From: Opisthorchis felineus
Lineage: Eukaryota; Platyhelminthes; Trematoda; Opisthorchiida; Opisthorchiidae
Assembly (NCBI GenBank): GCA_004794785.1
Contig: SJOL01009422.1
Span: 786,429-850,428 of the forward strand
DNA: 64,000 bases
Direction: 5' to 3'
Shown here piece after piece: positions 1 to 11,949 of this stretch (positions within the stretch are counted from its first letter, which is position 1; each line of letters begins with the position of its first letter). A program made the translations under genes and the position numbers. Below the pieces are notes generated by a model that made no database searches, had not been told where the DNA came from, and was given only the letters and a program-made list of their open reading frames with translations.

Positions 1-249
1 CTGGAAAACCTAACCGCCTGCGAGTAGATGTACGGATCTATGCCAAACCGCTTATGCCTCGTAAAGATGGACATCCACATTGGGGCAAAAGATGGCATAT
101 TTATCTTGGATGGCAAATCCTTTCACTCCACGACGGCAACACACGGCATTCAAGGGAAGGCATCATGATGGATTTCGGTATTTCCTTCAAACCTAAGCCT
201 CCGGGTAAACAGTAGTTCAGCTTAAAGCTCTTTCTTGCTGTGGCAGCGT

Positions 250-1225
250 AAGTTACTGAGGGCCTTCGTTTCAGAGAGGTTTGGTAAACAATCGGTGGAT
301 TTATTGCTGGGCAACGTTTCGCTTTTGACACAAAAGCTTCGTCAGGCCATGTGAGTAAGTTACCAGGTTGATCGGGTTTTAAGGCAGTCAAGGAACCGAT
401 CCGTGGGATTTCTTATGACTAACCGAATTGATCAGTGCTAGGTGTCAGTCTGATGTTCCCGTTTGTTGGTTAGTGGGGATGACTAATATCTACGATAGAT
501 TGGTTAGGGGGGAGTTGTGTTCATGTTGAACCCGGATTTTGCGGCCTTGATCTTCCTCTCTAGGACACCTTAATAAAATATTCCTCTTGGGGTCGTTCAC
601 AGAATTTGTTCGCCTGTGTTCGTCGGGGGGTGTCGGTACAATTGGTTTAGGGTTGGGGAGTGGGGTTGGTTAATTGGATCTTACTCTGCTTGGACATCGT
701 ACTTTTAGACCCGCACCATTTTGCTGATAACTGCTCACCACCTCAGGTCATCTCGGTTGATCTAAAACCGCTCTCCACACGCTTGCCAGTTCTACGCCCT
801 CTATTCTATTCACGCTGGGATGCTTGGCGATTTCCACCGCCTCGGCCACCAGTCACTGTGGTGTGAATCTTAACCCCCATCTTAGAATGCCCACATTTTC
901 CAAATCTATCCTGTGCCCAGTGTCTAGTGCATGCCCTGCCATTGCCGAATCTTTGACTATCGCCTGATATTCATCTATGTTTCTCGGTGGTCCGTTAATG
1001 GATCGCCTGGCTGCCTTCCACCATGTCCTGCTCGCTCCACCGCAGGAAAGCTGCAGGTAAGGATACACCGTCATAAGGCAAATCAAATATTCGTTCGCCC
1101 GTATGGCGTCCGCGGATTGCAAGACGTTTTGTGGAGTGCGCTTTAGGCCGCTGCAGTAGCACCCCAAAAAGGCTGGTTGTACTGGATTACTAATGCTCTG
1201 AATGCTTTTGATGCGTAGCAACGAA
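250..1225 (-). mobile_element. Penelope-like element, 3' part (copy A)
   Basis: On the minus strand, a reading frame at about 853-1030 resembles the segment after the GIY-YIG motif in PLE endonucleases: a DEYQAIVKDSAMAGHALDTG stretch, then, after one in-frame stop, a short EAVEIAKHPSVNR-like segment. The upstream GIY-YIG core is frameshifted and not readable. The non-coding 3' end runs to about position 250 and is shared with copies at 22190-22860 and 27620-28440, which marks one subfamily truncated at its 5' side. Stops and frame breaks show it is dead as a coding unit. Confidence 0.6.
304..352 (-). ncRNA. Hammerhead ribozyme motif in the PLE 3' region (copy A)
   Basis: On the minus strand the sequence reads CTGACGA (339-345 reversed), one extra A, a 6-bp hairpin GCTTTT/AAAAGC with loop GTGTC, then GAAA (317-320) followed by CGTT and GCCC. 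This is the conserved hammerhead core; position 7 of CUGANGA tolerates any base. The predicted cleavage is after the U at 313. Stem III is a 2-bp palindromic ACGU, so cleavage as a dimer or tandem is expected. Stem I has only about 3 clear pairs (GGC with GCC). PLEs are known to carry hammerhead motifs near their ends. Confidence 0.6.
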
Positions 1226-1240
1226 TGGTGTTGCTGACCT

Positions 1241-4200
1241 TTGGTCTATGAATCATGGAAGGCACCCAGGGGTGCTTGAACTCTACCCGCATGATCACAG
1301 AAGTTCACGTTCTAACCTGTTCATGAAGCTGGTTATCATCGCCAGTTTTTGAGGCTATTTTACTCAGGATTAGTTCCGCTCGGCTCTACAAATCTGAGAG
1401 GCAGAACTATACTAGACGATCTGTGTTTGCCTTTCTGGCGGAGCGTGATAAACGAGACAATCACTGACCTGTTCAATCCTCAAGGCTTGAGCAAGTAACT
1501 CCTACTCATGTTCCGAATCGCTCAGTGAACCACTGCACGGTAGTCATCATGCCCTCAAAACTGCTCTCGATGAAGCGTCCTCCATTCAAAAGTTTTCTGC
1601 GTAGGGATTTTTAACTCTCCAGATAACACAGTGGAAGCTCAAAACCAAATCCCTGACCTCGCAAACTCTCTCCGCAACAACCGGGGATCACTAAGTGGTG
1701 TGGTAAGCGATTAGTCAAGGAACATCCAGAATTTTATCCCGTACTGGAAGGAGCTCAGGTGGCCGCGAGTAAAGCGTAGTTGAGACCAACAGAACACCTG
1801 TTGCACTTATGACCCAGAAAATATTGTCCTTCTGTGGGTCAACAGGAATGACTGCATTTTGGGTGGCAGGGCTCGTTTGTTGGTGGCCAGATCCATCTGT
1901 CAGAATCGCTTACCGAACCAAAGTTCTTAGTCTTGCGTGTCACCGTATTACTATAATCAGATACTTTAATCGGTTCCGTCTTCCACGGCTTGATAACCAC
2001 TGTAAAACCATTTTTGTGCACTGCTGCTGTGTATCTATGTTCGTTATGTTTATCCTGTACAGTGATCTAAAATACGATTGTGACTTGCCCTGAAAGTTGG
2101 CGTCCTGTGGGTGGTTTGGGGCATAAGTGATTATATTTACCCACAAGACTGTGTCATCTGCACTTAACAAACACCGGGTATCCCTGTTTGTCTTGTTTTG
2201 ATAAAATGCTCAGTCACAGATGAAATGAATAAACAAGCATCGTTTGGCCAGCGGAACCGTGGCTTTCTGAAGCTGACATTAAACAGGGCGTCCAAAGCCA
2301 TCAAAAAAGCAATAGGGAACTAGATAGCATCAGAAATTTCTCCCGGGAAAGGGGTGGTTATCCGTAACGATAATTGTCACTGGTAGTTTTTAACCAGCCA
2401 TATTCCTCAACTTAGAGGAGGTATAACATAACATAACATAACGCCAGAGGCTGGTCACAATGATAGACAAAAATATCAGCAGAGTGTACAGAAATAGACA
2501 ACTTAATTGTGGGAGGATGTGACATAATGTGGAGCCAAAACACCTCTTGCATCCCCCGAGCTGGTGGTAAGCTGAGGGACCTTTTGCAAGAAAACCTAAA
2601 GACAAGGAGAACCGACGTAAAATGTGCAAATTTCAGTCGTTCTGCATCCTGAATCTCTTGGTTACTCCTGTTTCAAGTATTGTACCTGGTTGTTTGATTT
2701 TCTGTTGTATTTGGTGGAATCAAAACCACAATCTTTCAAGCTGGTGAGATCTGTGTCCTTTAAATTTTGCCCTCCATAGTCATCTCAAAAAAGTCGGGAA
2801 ATCTGTAGGTTCGATAGTAAATGATGCCACATCGAGAGACTTCCAGCGATACTATCCGTGAGAAGTGAAAACCGAGGTGTGAGAAACTGGGAAGGTCGGT
2901 GAAAGAAACCGTGTATTTTTTGGGGAAGTTCATAAATTCTGTGGTTGAAGATTTTACGTTGCTTGACCTGCTAGGCCTCAAGACCAATGGGATTGAAAAA
3001 ATACGGTTTATCCGGAAAAAATATGCCATGATACAATAGTAAGTATGTAAATTAACCCACTTCAGATTCCTCATCGAATGCTCCAGACCCAGCAACCGTG
3101 CTTGATGTGATATCGGACTGCGGAGTTCACGTGAACATAAGCGTGTTTCATTAGAGCTCTATTAAGCTGAAAAATCCACACAGCTAGATATGTAAAGCGA
3201 TGACATCCATAGAGAACTGTAAGACAAGCTTCATCCAAGCAGAAGTACCCTCGAATTTAACAGTCTATAAGCCTGGAGCTTTTCCGCTGTTTGACGTGTG
3301 AAGGTAGCTCACAGATTACAGTGTTGCAGCTGATACTAGGACGCACAGAATCTGGTCCGGCAGGCTTTTGTGAAGTAAAGTCTGGACGGACCTGCTTGGA
3401 CTTGAAGAGGCACGTAAAAGAGCCGGTTTATTTAGGATTAGGTTAGGTGTGGCTCTGGCTTTTACAGCAAACGGCCGGCCTAACCTTTTTATGTCAGTGA
3501 CCACTGATCTCGTGAAAGCCTGATACCATCTATTTACGTTCCAGCCATGTAAATCAGACAGGTTTGGGGTTCAGTTATGGGTTGTTGTTGACAGTAGTCT
3601 TATCTATTTAAAAAAAACGCTGCTTCACTTGAATGCATACGATAAAGAGGCCAAATTCGTAAGGTCTGTCTCAGGAAGAATTGACATAAATGGGTATCGT
3701 TTTGAATCATAATCAAGCTAGTAATTCCATTCTGCTTGCGAGTATGTGGGGCGACCGTCATGGACTTTTGATGATGAGTACCGACTTCCCTATATGACAG
3801 CTTTACTGTCCCTGATGTTGTAATGCGTGAGATTTCAGGTCAAGAATTGGACAAGAGCGTTGGCGTATTAAGCAGAATACTATGGCACAAGCCAAAAATA
3901 CATCAATAATATTTTGTTATATTTTTTTGCAAAATACAGACTAAATGCACCTACGACGTTGTGAACCACCGTGGAAGTGGATGACTAAGACCAGGTGGAA
4001 AACAGCACCAGTGGTGCTACAGAAAACACCCGCGCATGTTGCATAAAATGAAGCCATGTGTCAATATTTCAGCTTTCAACTCTCTCGACTGCTTTTCAGA
4101 AACATCGCAAAGCATTCACGTAAGGAATTAATTCCTGGGATACCGTAGGACTAAATGCACCACTACAGAATGTTGCAACCAGTGCAACTTCAACCGCCGC

Positions 4201-7200
4201 TTGCTTAGATCACTTTTCTGTGGACATTTTTGTCTCCAACTCAACGCACGATATTCACACCACTGGGTGAAAAGTGCAAAGTTCTCACGGTTGTTTTTGG
4301 TCCCAATTATGATAGGCAAACTGGTAGTGATGAGCTTTTCACTTGGATGACTCTATAAAACGCAAAACATTTGCAGTGCGACCTCCCATGACACTCAATC
4401 AGACGGCCGCAACATATCCTGCATACGACGTTCAGAAAAACGAAGCGATGTTTTTCTCAGACCTCCCGTCTAACTGCACCCACCTTCGAAAACAACCAGC
4501 AGACTGAAATGCGTTTGGTTTTTGTGTTCAAATAGGGAAATTTCGTGTAAGTTTCGAAAGTATTTCAGAAAAGCTGATTTTCAGTACCTGTCCCCCCAAT
4601 TCCAACTGAGTAAAACTGGCATGCTTGCTGTTGACACAAAGTTCTTTATTTTAAAAACCCATTATCCCTCAAGACCTTATTATTTAAGGTTTCGGAAGTA
4701 CTAAAGTTGCCCGAAGAAGCTATTTCTGCCGGAAAAGGTTGGCAAACCTTCCGGTATTTCAAGTGTTAAACACTCACTTATGTACTTCACCTTATGTCTG
4801 AATTGAGTAAACAGTATTATGACCGAAATTTTCATAACTCACCATCTGGTTATGTGGCCTGTTGACATCCTATACGTACAAGCCTTTTGGCTTGGATTTG
4901 GTAACGTGGCGGCTTGTTGTTCAAGTCTGCCTACTGAAGAAAGTGGAACTGGTCACCAGTATGTCGCTGATCTTTTCACTCCCTAATACTGCTCTCCTAC
5001 CATTTGCTGGGTCATAAAGACAATCAATTTGGTTTCATCGTTATGAGGCCACAAGTTCATCTTTCATTTAAACAACGCCCGGATTTTTTTTCGCAAATAC
5101 GCATTTCACTAGAAAAGTGACACACCGACGTAAAGGTTCCTCCCGTACGGCTAATTCAGGATGTCAGCAGAATTAAAAACTAGATTTTTCTGCACTAATC
5201 ACCTTCTCGATTATACTCGTGTTAAGAGCAGTATAATGTGATGAGCGGGCGAAGTTGCATCGCACACATTAGACGGAAGTCAGAACTTACACACAAGTCA
5301 CTAAGGACTTTGTGCACGTCTCTCTGACGTTGTTCTTAAGCGCCGATATGGACTGATCCTCCATTCGCATTCACACAAGTGGTTTAGGGGTGGACAACCA
5401 AATATTCCGTGTATGCGTCGGTGGGCCACTTCGACTGTATAGTTTTCTGCTAAGGCGCAAAGCCATGTTCAAGCTTTCAACATGGAGGTGGGCTTTGGAG
5501 TGGAAATTTTGCGCCATTTTTGCTCAGTAACGCTTGAGCGGAAAAATTCCTCAACGACTAGGGCGCAAAAAGGAATGCCCGTATTTCACACTCAGTTCTG
5601 GCTTTTTCATCGGAGCAATCTTGCAGTATCCCAGTCATCTTGTTTAATTCGCGCTGCACGACAGTGAAGGGACTGAGCGAGTATTTTCTATCATTTATTA
5701 TGCAGTTCGCACTCCCGGTTGCCTGTTCATCTCGTCGATGTAAGTGGCACCGCTGTCTCAGGGACACATTTTATATTCGGTCATTTGGAATAGTCAGTTC
5801 GGTTAATCTGGAGTCATCACGCTATGGACCAGTTGATCCAGTGTGTACCCTTTTCTGGAAATTCGCAGTGATTTGCATGCCTAGAATTTGAAACAACCTT
5901 GCCTTGCTATTCAATGGGATCCGTATCACGAATATCGAGCGTCCACTCCATCTGAGATTTTCGTTGGGAGCATAGAAGATTACCAACTCCTCGTCGAGGG
6001 TCAACGATAAGCACCTACGGTGCAAGCTACTCGTTTTTACATTTATCCAGTGGAGCATCTAGCAGTACTAAAAGGACATCTCTTCCATGAAGTGGCGTAC
6101 CAGCGCTTGGTGAGATTTTGCAAAGTCTTTTGCGTTCCTTCTTTTTTCCGACCCGGGATTCATTCATTCTTGGATGAAAATTCCACCTGAACTAGTGGAA
6201 CTGAGTTAGCTGATGCAACGAATTCTTGGGGACTTGGAAGCATACCACCCAGCTGAACCATCTTTACTACACCGAGAAGTGCGGTCGGCAGCCTCGCGAT
6301 ATCGAGGTTAAGAATGTGAACTTTGAACCTGAACATCAGGCCAACCAGCCTGCCACAACCAAGCGGGATGAACCTCTACGAGGCAAAGACCGACTATTTC
6401 CAACACTCAACAGACTGTTCAAAATTCAATTTACTGCAGCTGGCCTTGCACAAGAACCGACAAGTATCTGCCACGGAATCGCACACACCAATTGAATTAT
6501 ACTCCTTTTTTGCTCCAATCACAGAGTGACGAACTATCCTGTTTCCAGATATAAAGACCTCTAGCTAATCTAACTTGTGTGCGTGCGAAAACAATCATTT
6601 GCGCATCTGTTCAGCCGTGTTGCTCGATGAACGGCGACTCAGTAATTGTGAAAGAAATACAATACTGATCAATCACTAAGCTAATATGAACAGACAGTCA
6701 GGGATGTGGACCAGACAGACTAATCCACCCCGGTTGCGCAACCCGTCTTTTTCCCAAAGAACGAAGAATGTAATCACTTCCGCTATTTGTGGACCGATAC
6801 AGCGTGAAATCGAAGCGCACAAAAAGACCGAATAATGACTGAGAAGCCACGGAGAAAAGCAGAACCAGGCTATTTACTTTTGAATTGTCGCGCAATACGT
6901 AGAACTGGCTGAAGAATCGAAGAGGTTATCAATGGATATTAAGAGAAAATAGGAGAATCTCTTGAACAGATGCTACCAGCGTCCACCAGCTATGGGACAA
7001 AACCAAAATGTTTGATTTCCAGTTGAAATGTCAACACGAGTTTCCTGATGCGTGCACAGGGTTGTCAAACACCGCCCGAAACGCTTCGCACATTTTTTAA
7101 CGTAAGTCGACATTAGGGTCCCACCGATGCTGCAGAAAAGACACATTCAAGGAAGTTATCTTGCCACACGGCATTACGTTCTTACACGCCCTATAAATGG

Positions 7201-7224
7201 ATCAGAAGTAATTAGCTTACGACT
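1241..7224. other. Non-coding or unidentified DNA
   Basis: No recognisable gene, RNA or element. It holds a short pentamer run near 2426-2443 (AACAT units). Two open frames have somewhat protein-like composition but no family I recognise: minus 2760-3095 (111 codons) and plus 6226-6495 (89 codons). Neither has convincing splice sites or a start context, and both may be chance or old repeat. Confidence 0.4.
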
Positions 7225-7400
7225 ACAGCTCAAGATAACCCAGTGGTTAAGGCGCAAACCTGACCGGAATGTCTCTTTTTCCAACCCAACCTCTGCACCT
7301 ATCTAGGTCTGGGCGACCTGAGAATAACAGTCCTCTTGCTCCTTTGGGTGGCATGGCGGCTAGCCACCAAAAGAGTGCCACGGGAAAGAAAATTACGAAG
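7225..7400 (+). mobile_element. tRNA-derived SINE, degenerate copy
   Basis: Contains a tRNA-like A-box region (CCAGTGGTTAAGGCGCAAAC), a decayed B box near TCCAACCCAACC, and a body (GGTCTGGGCGACCTG ... GGGTGGCATGGC) that is also found at 9877-10160 and in part at 55287-55385. Shared head and body at three loci support a SINE family. Confidence 0.5.
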
Positions 7401-8894
7401 TTCCGCATTATAACAGCAAACAATTAAACAAAACGTGAAGCGTTTTCAGGTATGTTTCAGTGATTTAGCCTAGGTCACGCCAAGCTATTTCAGATCCACA
7501 CAAACCTGGCGACAGTGTGGATTTTGATAAAACCCACCCAAGTCACTTCCGTGGAGTTGTGACCTGCCGAATTCAATTGTGGTCACAAGAGATATCTGTA
7601 AAAACGTGCAACTTTTGGCAGATGACTGCAGCTAGTTTTCACCCGCAAGTAGGTGAAAAACATACATACTTTCAGAAATAGGAATCCACAAAAAATATGA
7701 ACATTATCAGTTTATTTAGCGTGGGCTGGAAGCATTAGTACTGTAATCTTGGGAACAGTAGCATCTTCGGGATCTTTTCGTTCGTTTTTCGAAAGACTGC
7801 ATGTGGGAGTGCCATCAGTTTTTCTTGTTACAGCAGAAAAGCGCGGCAAGTCTAGGTCAGGAAATCAATCGAGACAAGCCCGAGTGTTCTTGCCTTCTTC
7901 GCCTTTTTCTCGCCGTTCGTCAATGTCCCGTAGTCAAGCTAGCTTAAACTTTGCCCTGGCAACATCGGCGTGCTGGAGCAAATTGTAGACTTATCCCGAC
8001 GAATTCCGTTTATGGCACAGTTTTCAAACCCGTATATGGAGTTTTAATATCAAAAAATTGGCGAACCGAAAGCCCTTTGGCTGCCGTCTGCCAGCCAAAA
8101 GTCAGATTTCTAGCAGACGCCAAGATTCTCGACGTCCTTACGAGAACATCCGGAAATCATTCCGTCTATATTTTGGACAAAAGTACACAATGAAGTAACT
8201 TAACTTTGAAAAACACAAAACCAGTTTTATTGACCAAGTATGCAGGAGAAATCACCGATCTTGCAAGAACCGAAGGTAGACTAGGATTGAAAAAAGGTGT
8301 AAGTAGCCAATCTATCGTCACAGACGAAGGAGACGAATGAGCGGAGGAAAATTAACTTAAAAAAGATCAATAAGACTAAACAGGACAAAATATTGGCGCT
8401 TAAATACTGTTCCTAGGTTCACAGAGAGAATGTGAGAACAGGACACAAGAGAAACGGAGTCAAACCCGTGTTTGAGTAAAAAGACGCAACCCCTCGACAC
8501 AGTCCACGTGCGGTTTGTCATCTGCTTTTGTGTAGTGGTCTGATTGGTTGGTTTCAGTGCCAGCGTTTCAGTTGGTCTGTCACTGGAATTTTATTGGACA
8601 ATGTAGTGAACAGTTGGCAGGGCTGAAGAGAAGATTAAGACGATAATTGCCCTGGCACTGAATACTGTTATCGCGTCGTTGCCTGAAACAGATTGGAAGG
8701 GAACAAAGTGAGATACAACTTTGAAACTGGTGGCAACAGAACAAGCATGTCATAAAACTGAACGGAAAATAGGTAGTCCCCAGGGAGGTAAGGGTATTTT
8801 GCATAGGTCCTTCATGATGGCTTGTTCGAAGTGACGGTCGTTAACTAGCAAACCGTTGCCTTCCAGTTACTTTAGTTAGCTGGCAGCTGAACAA

Positions 8895-9038
8895 GTGTCA
8901 TTCCGCAATAACATATGGGGAAGTATACGTTATTCTCGCACAATTTTTCCAAAGTTTAAAGTGGTTTTTGATGATTCGTTCAGGTTCATAATGAAATCGT
9001 CACAGGGTGAATTTTCGCAAGCTTTAAACGCCAGTAAG
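8895..9038 (+). other. Unidentified exon-like open frame
   Basis: An open frame of about 48 codons ends at a good 5' splice site, AAG followed by GTGGGT at 9039. The residues look protein-like (for example FKVVFDDSFRFIMKSSQGEF), but no family is recognised and no strong acceptor is visible. Chance is quite possible. Confidence 0.12.
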
Positions 9039-9876
9039 GTGGGTAAATTCAAGGGAGTTCTTATACATGGCGCAAATATATTTCACACACATGAGTGGTA
9101 GCACAATAAAGCGGCTACCTGAATCACACAATCCTCTGACTCAAGTGGTAGTGAATACGATTATTTTGGCCTGACTTTCACCGCTTAAACAGAAACCAGG
9201 GGACTTACAAATATATGATCCACGTCGCCCCATATATGCCCCATACATATAGGGCTTGGACACGTGAGGCGCCGTCACGAAGAGACTGGCACTTATCGTG
9301 GTGTGACCATTTGTATGTCTCCGTGACATATTGAACTATAATGGAGGACGCCCGTGCGATACTCAGAGTCTCTCATACCAGATCGGTCAATGGTTAGTGG
9401 CCTGAATAACCAAGTCTCCTGACCCTCCGGGTTGGGGGTTGGAACATGTGCGGCGACTTCTTCCATAAAAAATGGTAATTCACCTACATTTCTCACGAAA
9501 CACGCTGGCTTGTGATCAAGCCTTTGAGCCAAAGGCTTTGGTTTAGGACCCCAGTCGATCTCTTGTCTGGGAGTTCTGGCAGTATACCATCCCAGGTAAA
9601 GCGAAGCATCAGTTTGAACACTGATGTTAGGCTATCCATGATGATGGTGATGATGACGGGAGGCGCAACTGCAATCCACCTGAATCGCTCATTCATAAAA
9701 TCCGCCAAATAAATTTGATGCACATAAGCGTTCTTATATTCCAGCTGCAACGAAATCCAAAATGTCGAAGTATGTCTCGAAACTACTCAAGAGACCGATG
9801 AAAAGACTGTACAGTCCACTACCTTTCTTGAATCTAATCAGGTGAGCTTAATTCCCAATTTTTCATCAAGCTTGGG

Positions 9877-10160
9877 GGCGAGATGGCTCAGTGGTTAGAG
9901 TGCGAAGTTACTGACCGGAAGATCCATTTTTCGAATCCAACCTCTGTATCTCGACTTCCCCCGTCTAAGCTTGAGCAACCTGGCAGTATCCCAGCCCTCA
10001 TGCTTCCTTCAGGTGGCATGGAAATTATGTATCGAAAGCTAAAGCTGAACGTTTTCCTCATCAAGCTTGAGGCTCTCGATGTCCAGTTACGACGAGTGAG
10101 TGAGCGGCACAACAGTGTTGTGGTTGAAACAGTCTCAGAAATGTTGTTGTTATATTAAAA
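9877..10160 (+). mobile_element. tRNA-derived SINE, best copy
   Basis: The head GATGGCTCAGTGGTTAGAG is a clear pol III A box of tRNA type. TTCGAATCC about 45 bases on fits a B box. The body then reads TCTCGACTTCCCC and TTCAGGTGGCATGG and ends in a TTGTTGTTATATT tail at about 10158. It is not a tRNA gene, because the anticodon arm and acceptor stem do not close. A 91-codon open frame runs across it by chance. The same family occurs at 7225-7400 and 55287-55385. Confidence 0.6.
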
Positions 10161-10439
10161 GTTGAAAAAGATTTCCAAAAGGTGCAAAATTAGGAGCTGA
10201 TCTTTATCTGATAAGAGTTTAGATGAAGACTTGTTGCCACCTGAGAGCAACCAATGGGAATACACGGGAAAGTTCACTTATATGGAGGATGGGTGCAATG
10301 ACGAAACTTTAGCTTGTTAACCAGAGTCAGGAATCGAAAAATCCTGGGACGCAAGTACTTGAGGGTGGTGTGTGGCGTATATATTTGCAATTCAGTTCGA
10401 ATTTTTTTAAGGTTGAATCGCAAACACATGCGCAACACA

Positions 10440-10575
10440 CCACCAGGTTGCTAAAACTCTTCGAAAACCCAGAAGAAGAACATCATAAACAAGAGATTCA
10501 GTTGGGTCTCCCGTGAAAACAAAATTGGTATACAAGTGAGTGTATTTCGGAAATTGCAAGTTGCCTGGTAGGGTT
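10440..10575 (+). repeat. Retrozyme-like repeat fragment
   Basis: Partial unit of the hammerhead repeat family described at 21150-21575. It carries AACATCATAAAC, AGAGATTCAG and the GTGAGTGTATTTC block, joined on the left to GGTTGCTAAAACTCTTCGA in the opposite sense. It is therefore a short hairpin-type junction without the ribozyme core. Confidence 0.6.
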
Positions 10576-11122
10576 ACCAGATGAAGAAATAAATAAGATG
10601 TTAAGAAATTTTGCTACATAAAAACGAAGCCATCAGCACGCCGACGAACTTACTAAGGTCTTCTTGAATGCGGAAGAATGATTGGATCAGATTGGGGACA
10701 AGCATGAACTATCTGATCCATAAACTTGCAGCCAATTACTGGGGGGGAGTAGTTTGGAGGGGAACTTTCTAATATAGACGGGGAAGAAAGAGGTCAACAG
10801 ATGGTCTTTTGAAGCAATCGGAGGGGACTTTTGCCCATTTCAAGCTGAAGGCTACCGAAAGCGCTTGTGGAGAAATCTCCTCATACGACATTACGAAGCC
10901 GATAGATAACAGTTCTTACGTTTGAAGCCATAGTGACAAGAGTTGTTTTCGTGAACCTTTAACGGTTCACTGTTTCTCCCTACAACACCCTGATTCACAA
11001 CACGCTGAGTTCATTGGTGCTGAAGATTCAGAGCGTTCAGATCGAGCAAATTAATCAGTTGATAATCCAGGTTGCATTGCTGAATCAATAAAATCTCACA
11101 TGATTTTCTGGCTTACCTGATT

Positions 11123-11295
11123 CAAAGTCTCGATATCTCGAACATCGTAGCAACTGAAACATGAGGCGGCCTGGTGCAGCACATTCAGCTGCTCAAAAAC
11201 ACCATAAACGAGAGATTCAGCTGGGTTCCAGGTGAGTCTCCCGCAAGACCAAATTGGTTTGCAAATGAGTGTGTTTCGTTAGTTCACTTTAATTT
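11123..11295 (+). repeat. Retrozyme-like repeat fragment
   Basis: Contains GAAACATGAGGCGGCCTGG, TGCAGCACATTCAGCTG, ACGAGAGATTCAGCTGGG and GCAAATGAGTGTGTTTCG in the family order. The ribozyme part is missing. It lies just downstream of the last cholinesterase exon. Confidence 0.65.
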
Positions 11296-11514
11296 TGCTC
11301 CCTTAAATATTAACAGGCAGTGTGAAAAACACCAGTGGAAATTCTTAGGCAGGAACGAGGAATTTGTCGATCACGGCATTTACAAACTAAGTTTTATATA
11401 TTTTTAGGAGTTCAGACAGCATGGTCGACTGTTCGAACATCAATCCACTCGTTTACAAGCAATTTGGCCATCCTGAGAGTGTTTCACCCGATTGCACAGT
11501 TAAGCCCTTGTCAT

Positions 11515-11770
11515 TTAAATATATGGAAAAAAAAGTTTGTACATACATGATGAATCCTTGTCATCCATCAACCGCTTTTCTTTAACCAACGTGGGAATTT
11601 CGTGTAGCCAGAATCGACAGCCAACTTGGCGTAAGTCTTTACCCCGTCTTATCGGAGTGTCCAGTATGATGTAATCATCCAAATCAAGGGCGGGATCGCG
11701 GTGCTTCGCAGCCTTGTACGTCGGCCAGACAACAGCGCCGATTGTACCGTCATCGTTTTTGTTGGGATCT
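11515..11770 (-). CDS. Cholinesterase, coding exon 3 (C-terminal)
   Basis: Third coding exon of the acetylcholinesterase-type gene whose other exons are at 48529-49401 and 15316-16259. The acceptor is ATTAATCACAG followed by A at 11770. That single A completes the Gly codon started by GG at the end of exon 2, so splice phase 2 matches exactly. It encodes residues 606-690: G-DPN, a VVWPTYK block, a DYIIL strand and GCRFW followed by a Leu/Pro-rich end, which is the standard cholinesterase C-terminal fold. Cys657 is the expected partner of the disulfide with Cys522 of exon 2. The frame stops at 11515-11517 after a short tail with one free Cys681. A good donor (T followed by GTATGT) at 11547/11546 means an alternative end spliced to an unseen GPI or other tail exon is possible. 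Homology and phase are strong; the exact 3' end is uncertain. Confidence 0.88.
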
Positions 11771-11949
11771 CTGTGATTAATTATAAGGGTGTCAGTACAG
11801 TGGATCAATCGGCATATAGACCAACAGTTTTAGTGACACGCATTAATTACTGGGTAGCAGACAACCGGCATTCACTCGAACACCATTTGTAATGGTAGAC
11901 TTTCACTGACAGCAGTACACCGATAACACACACCGCCGCTTAACTCAAC

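Noticed and set aside
2390..2629. Hydrophobic minus frame as GPI-anchor exon of the cholinesterase
   Set aside because: The only visible acceptor gives the wrong phase for the 11547 donor, and it is 9 kb away without other support.
9882..9955. tRNA gene
   Set aside because: A and B boxes are present, but acceptor and anticodon stems do not form and the body recurs elsewhere, so it is a SINE.
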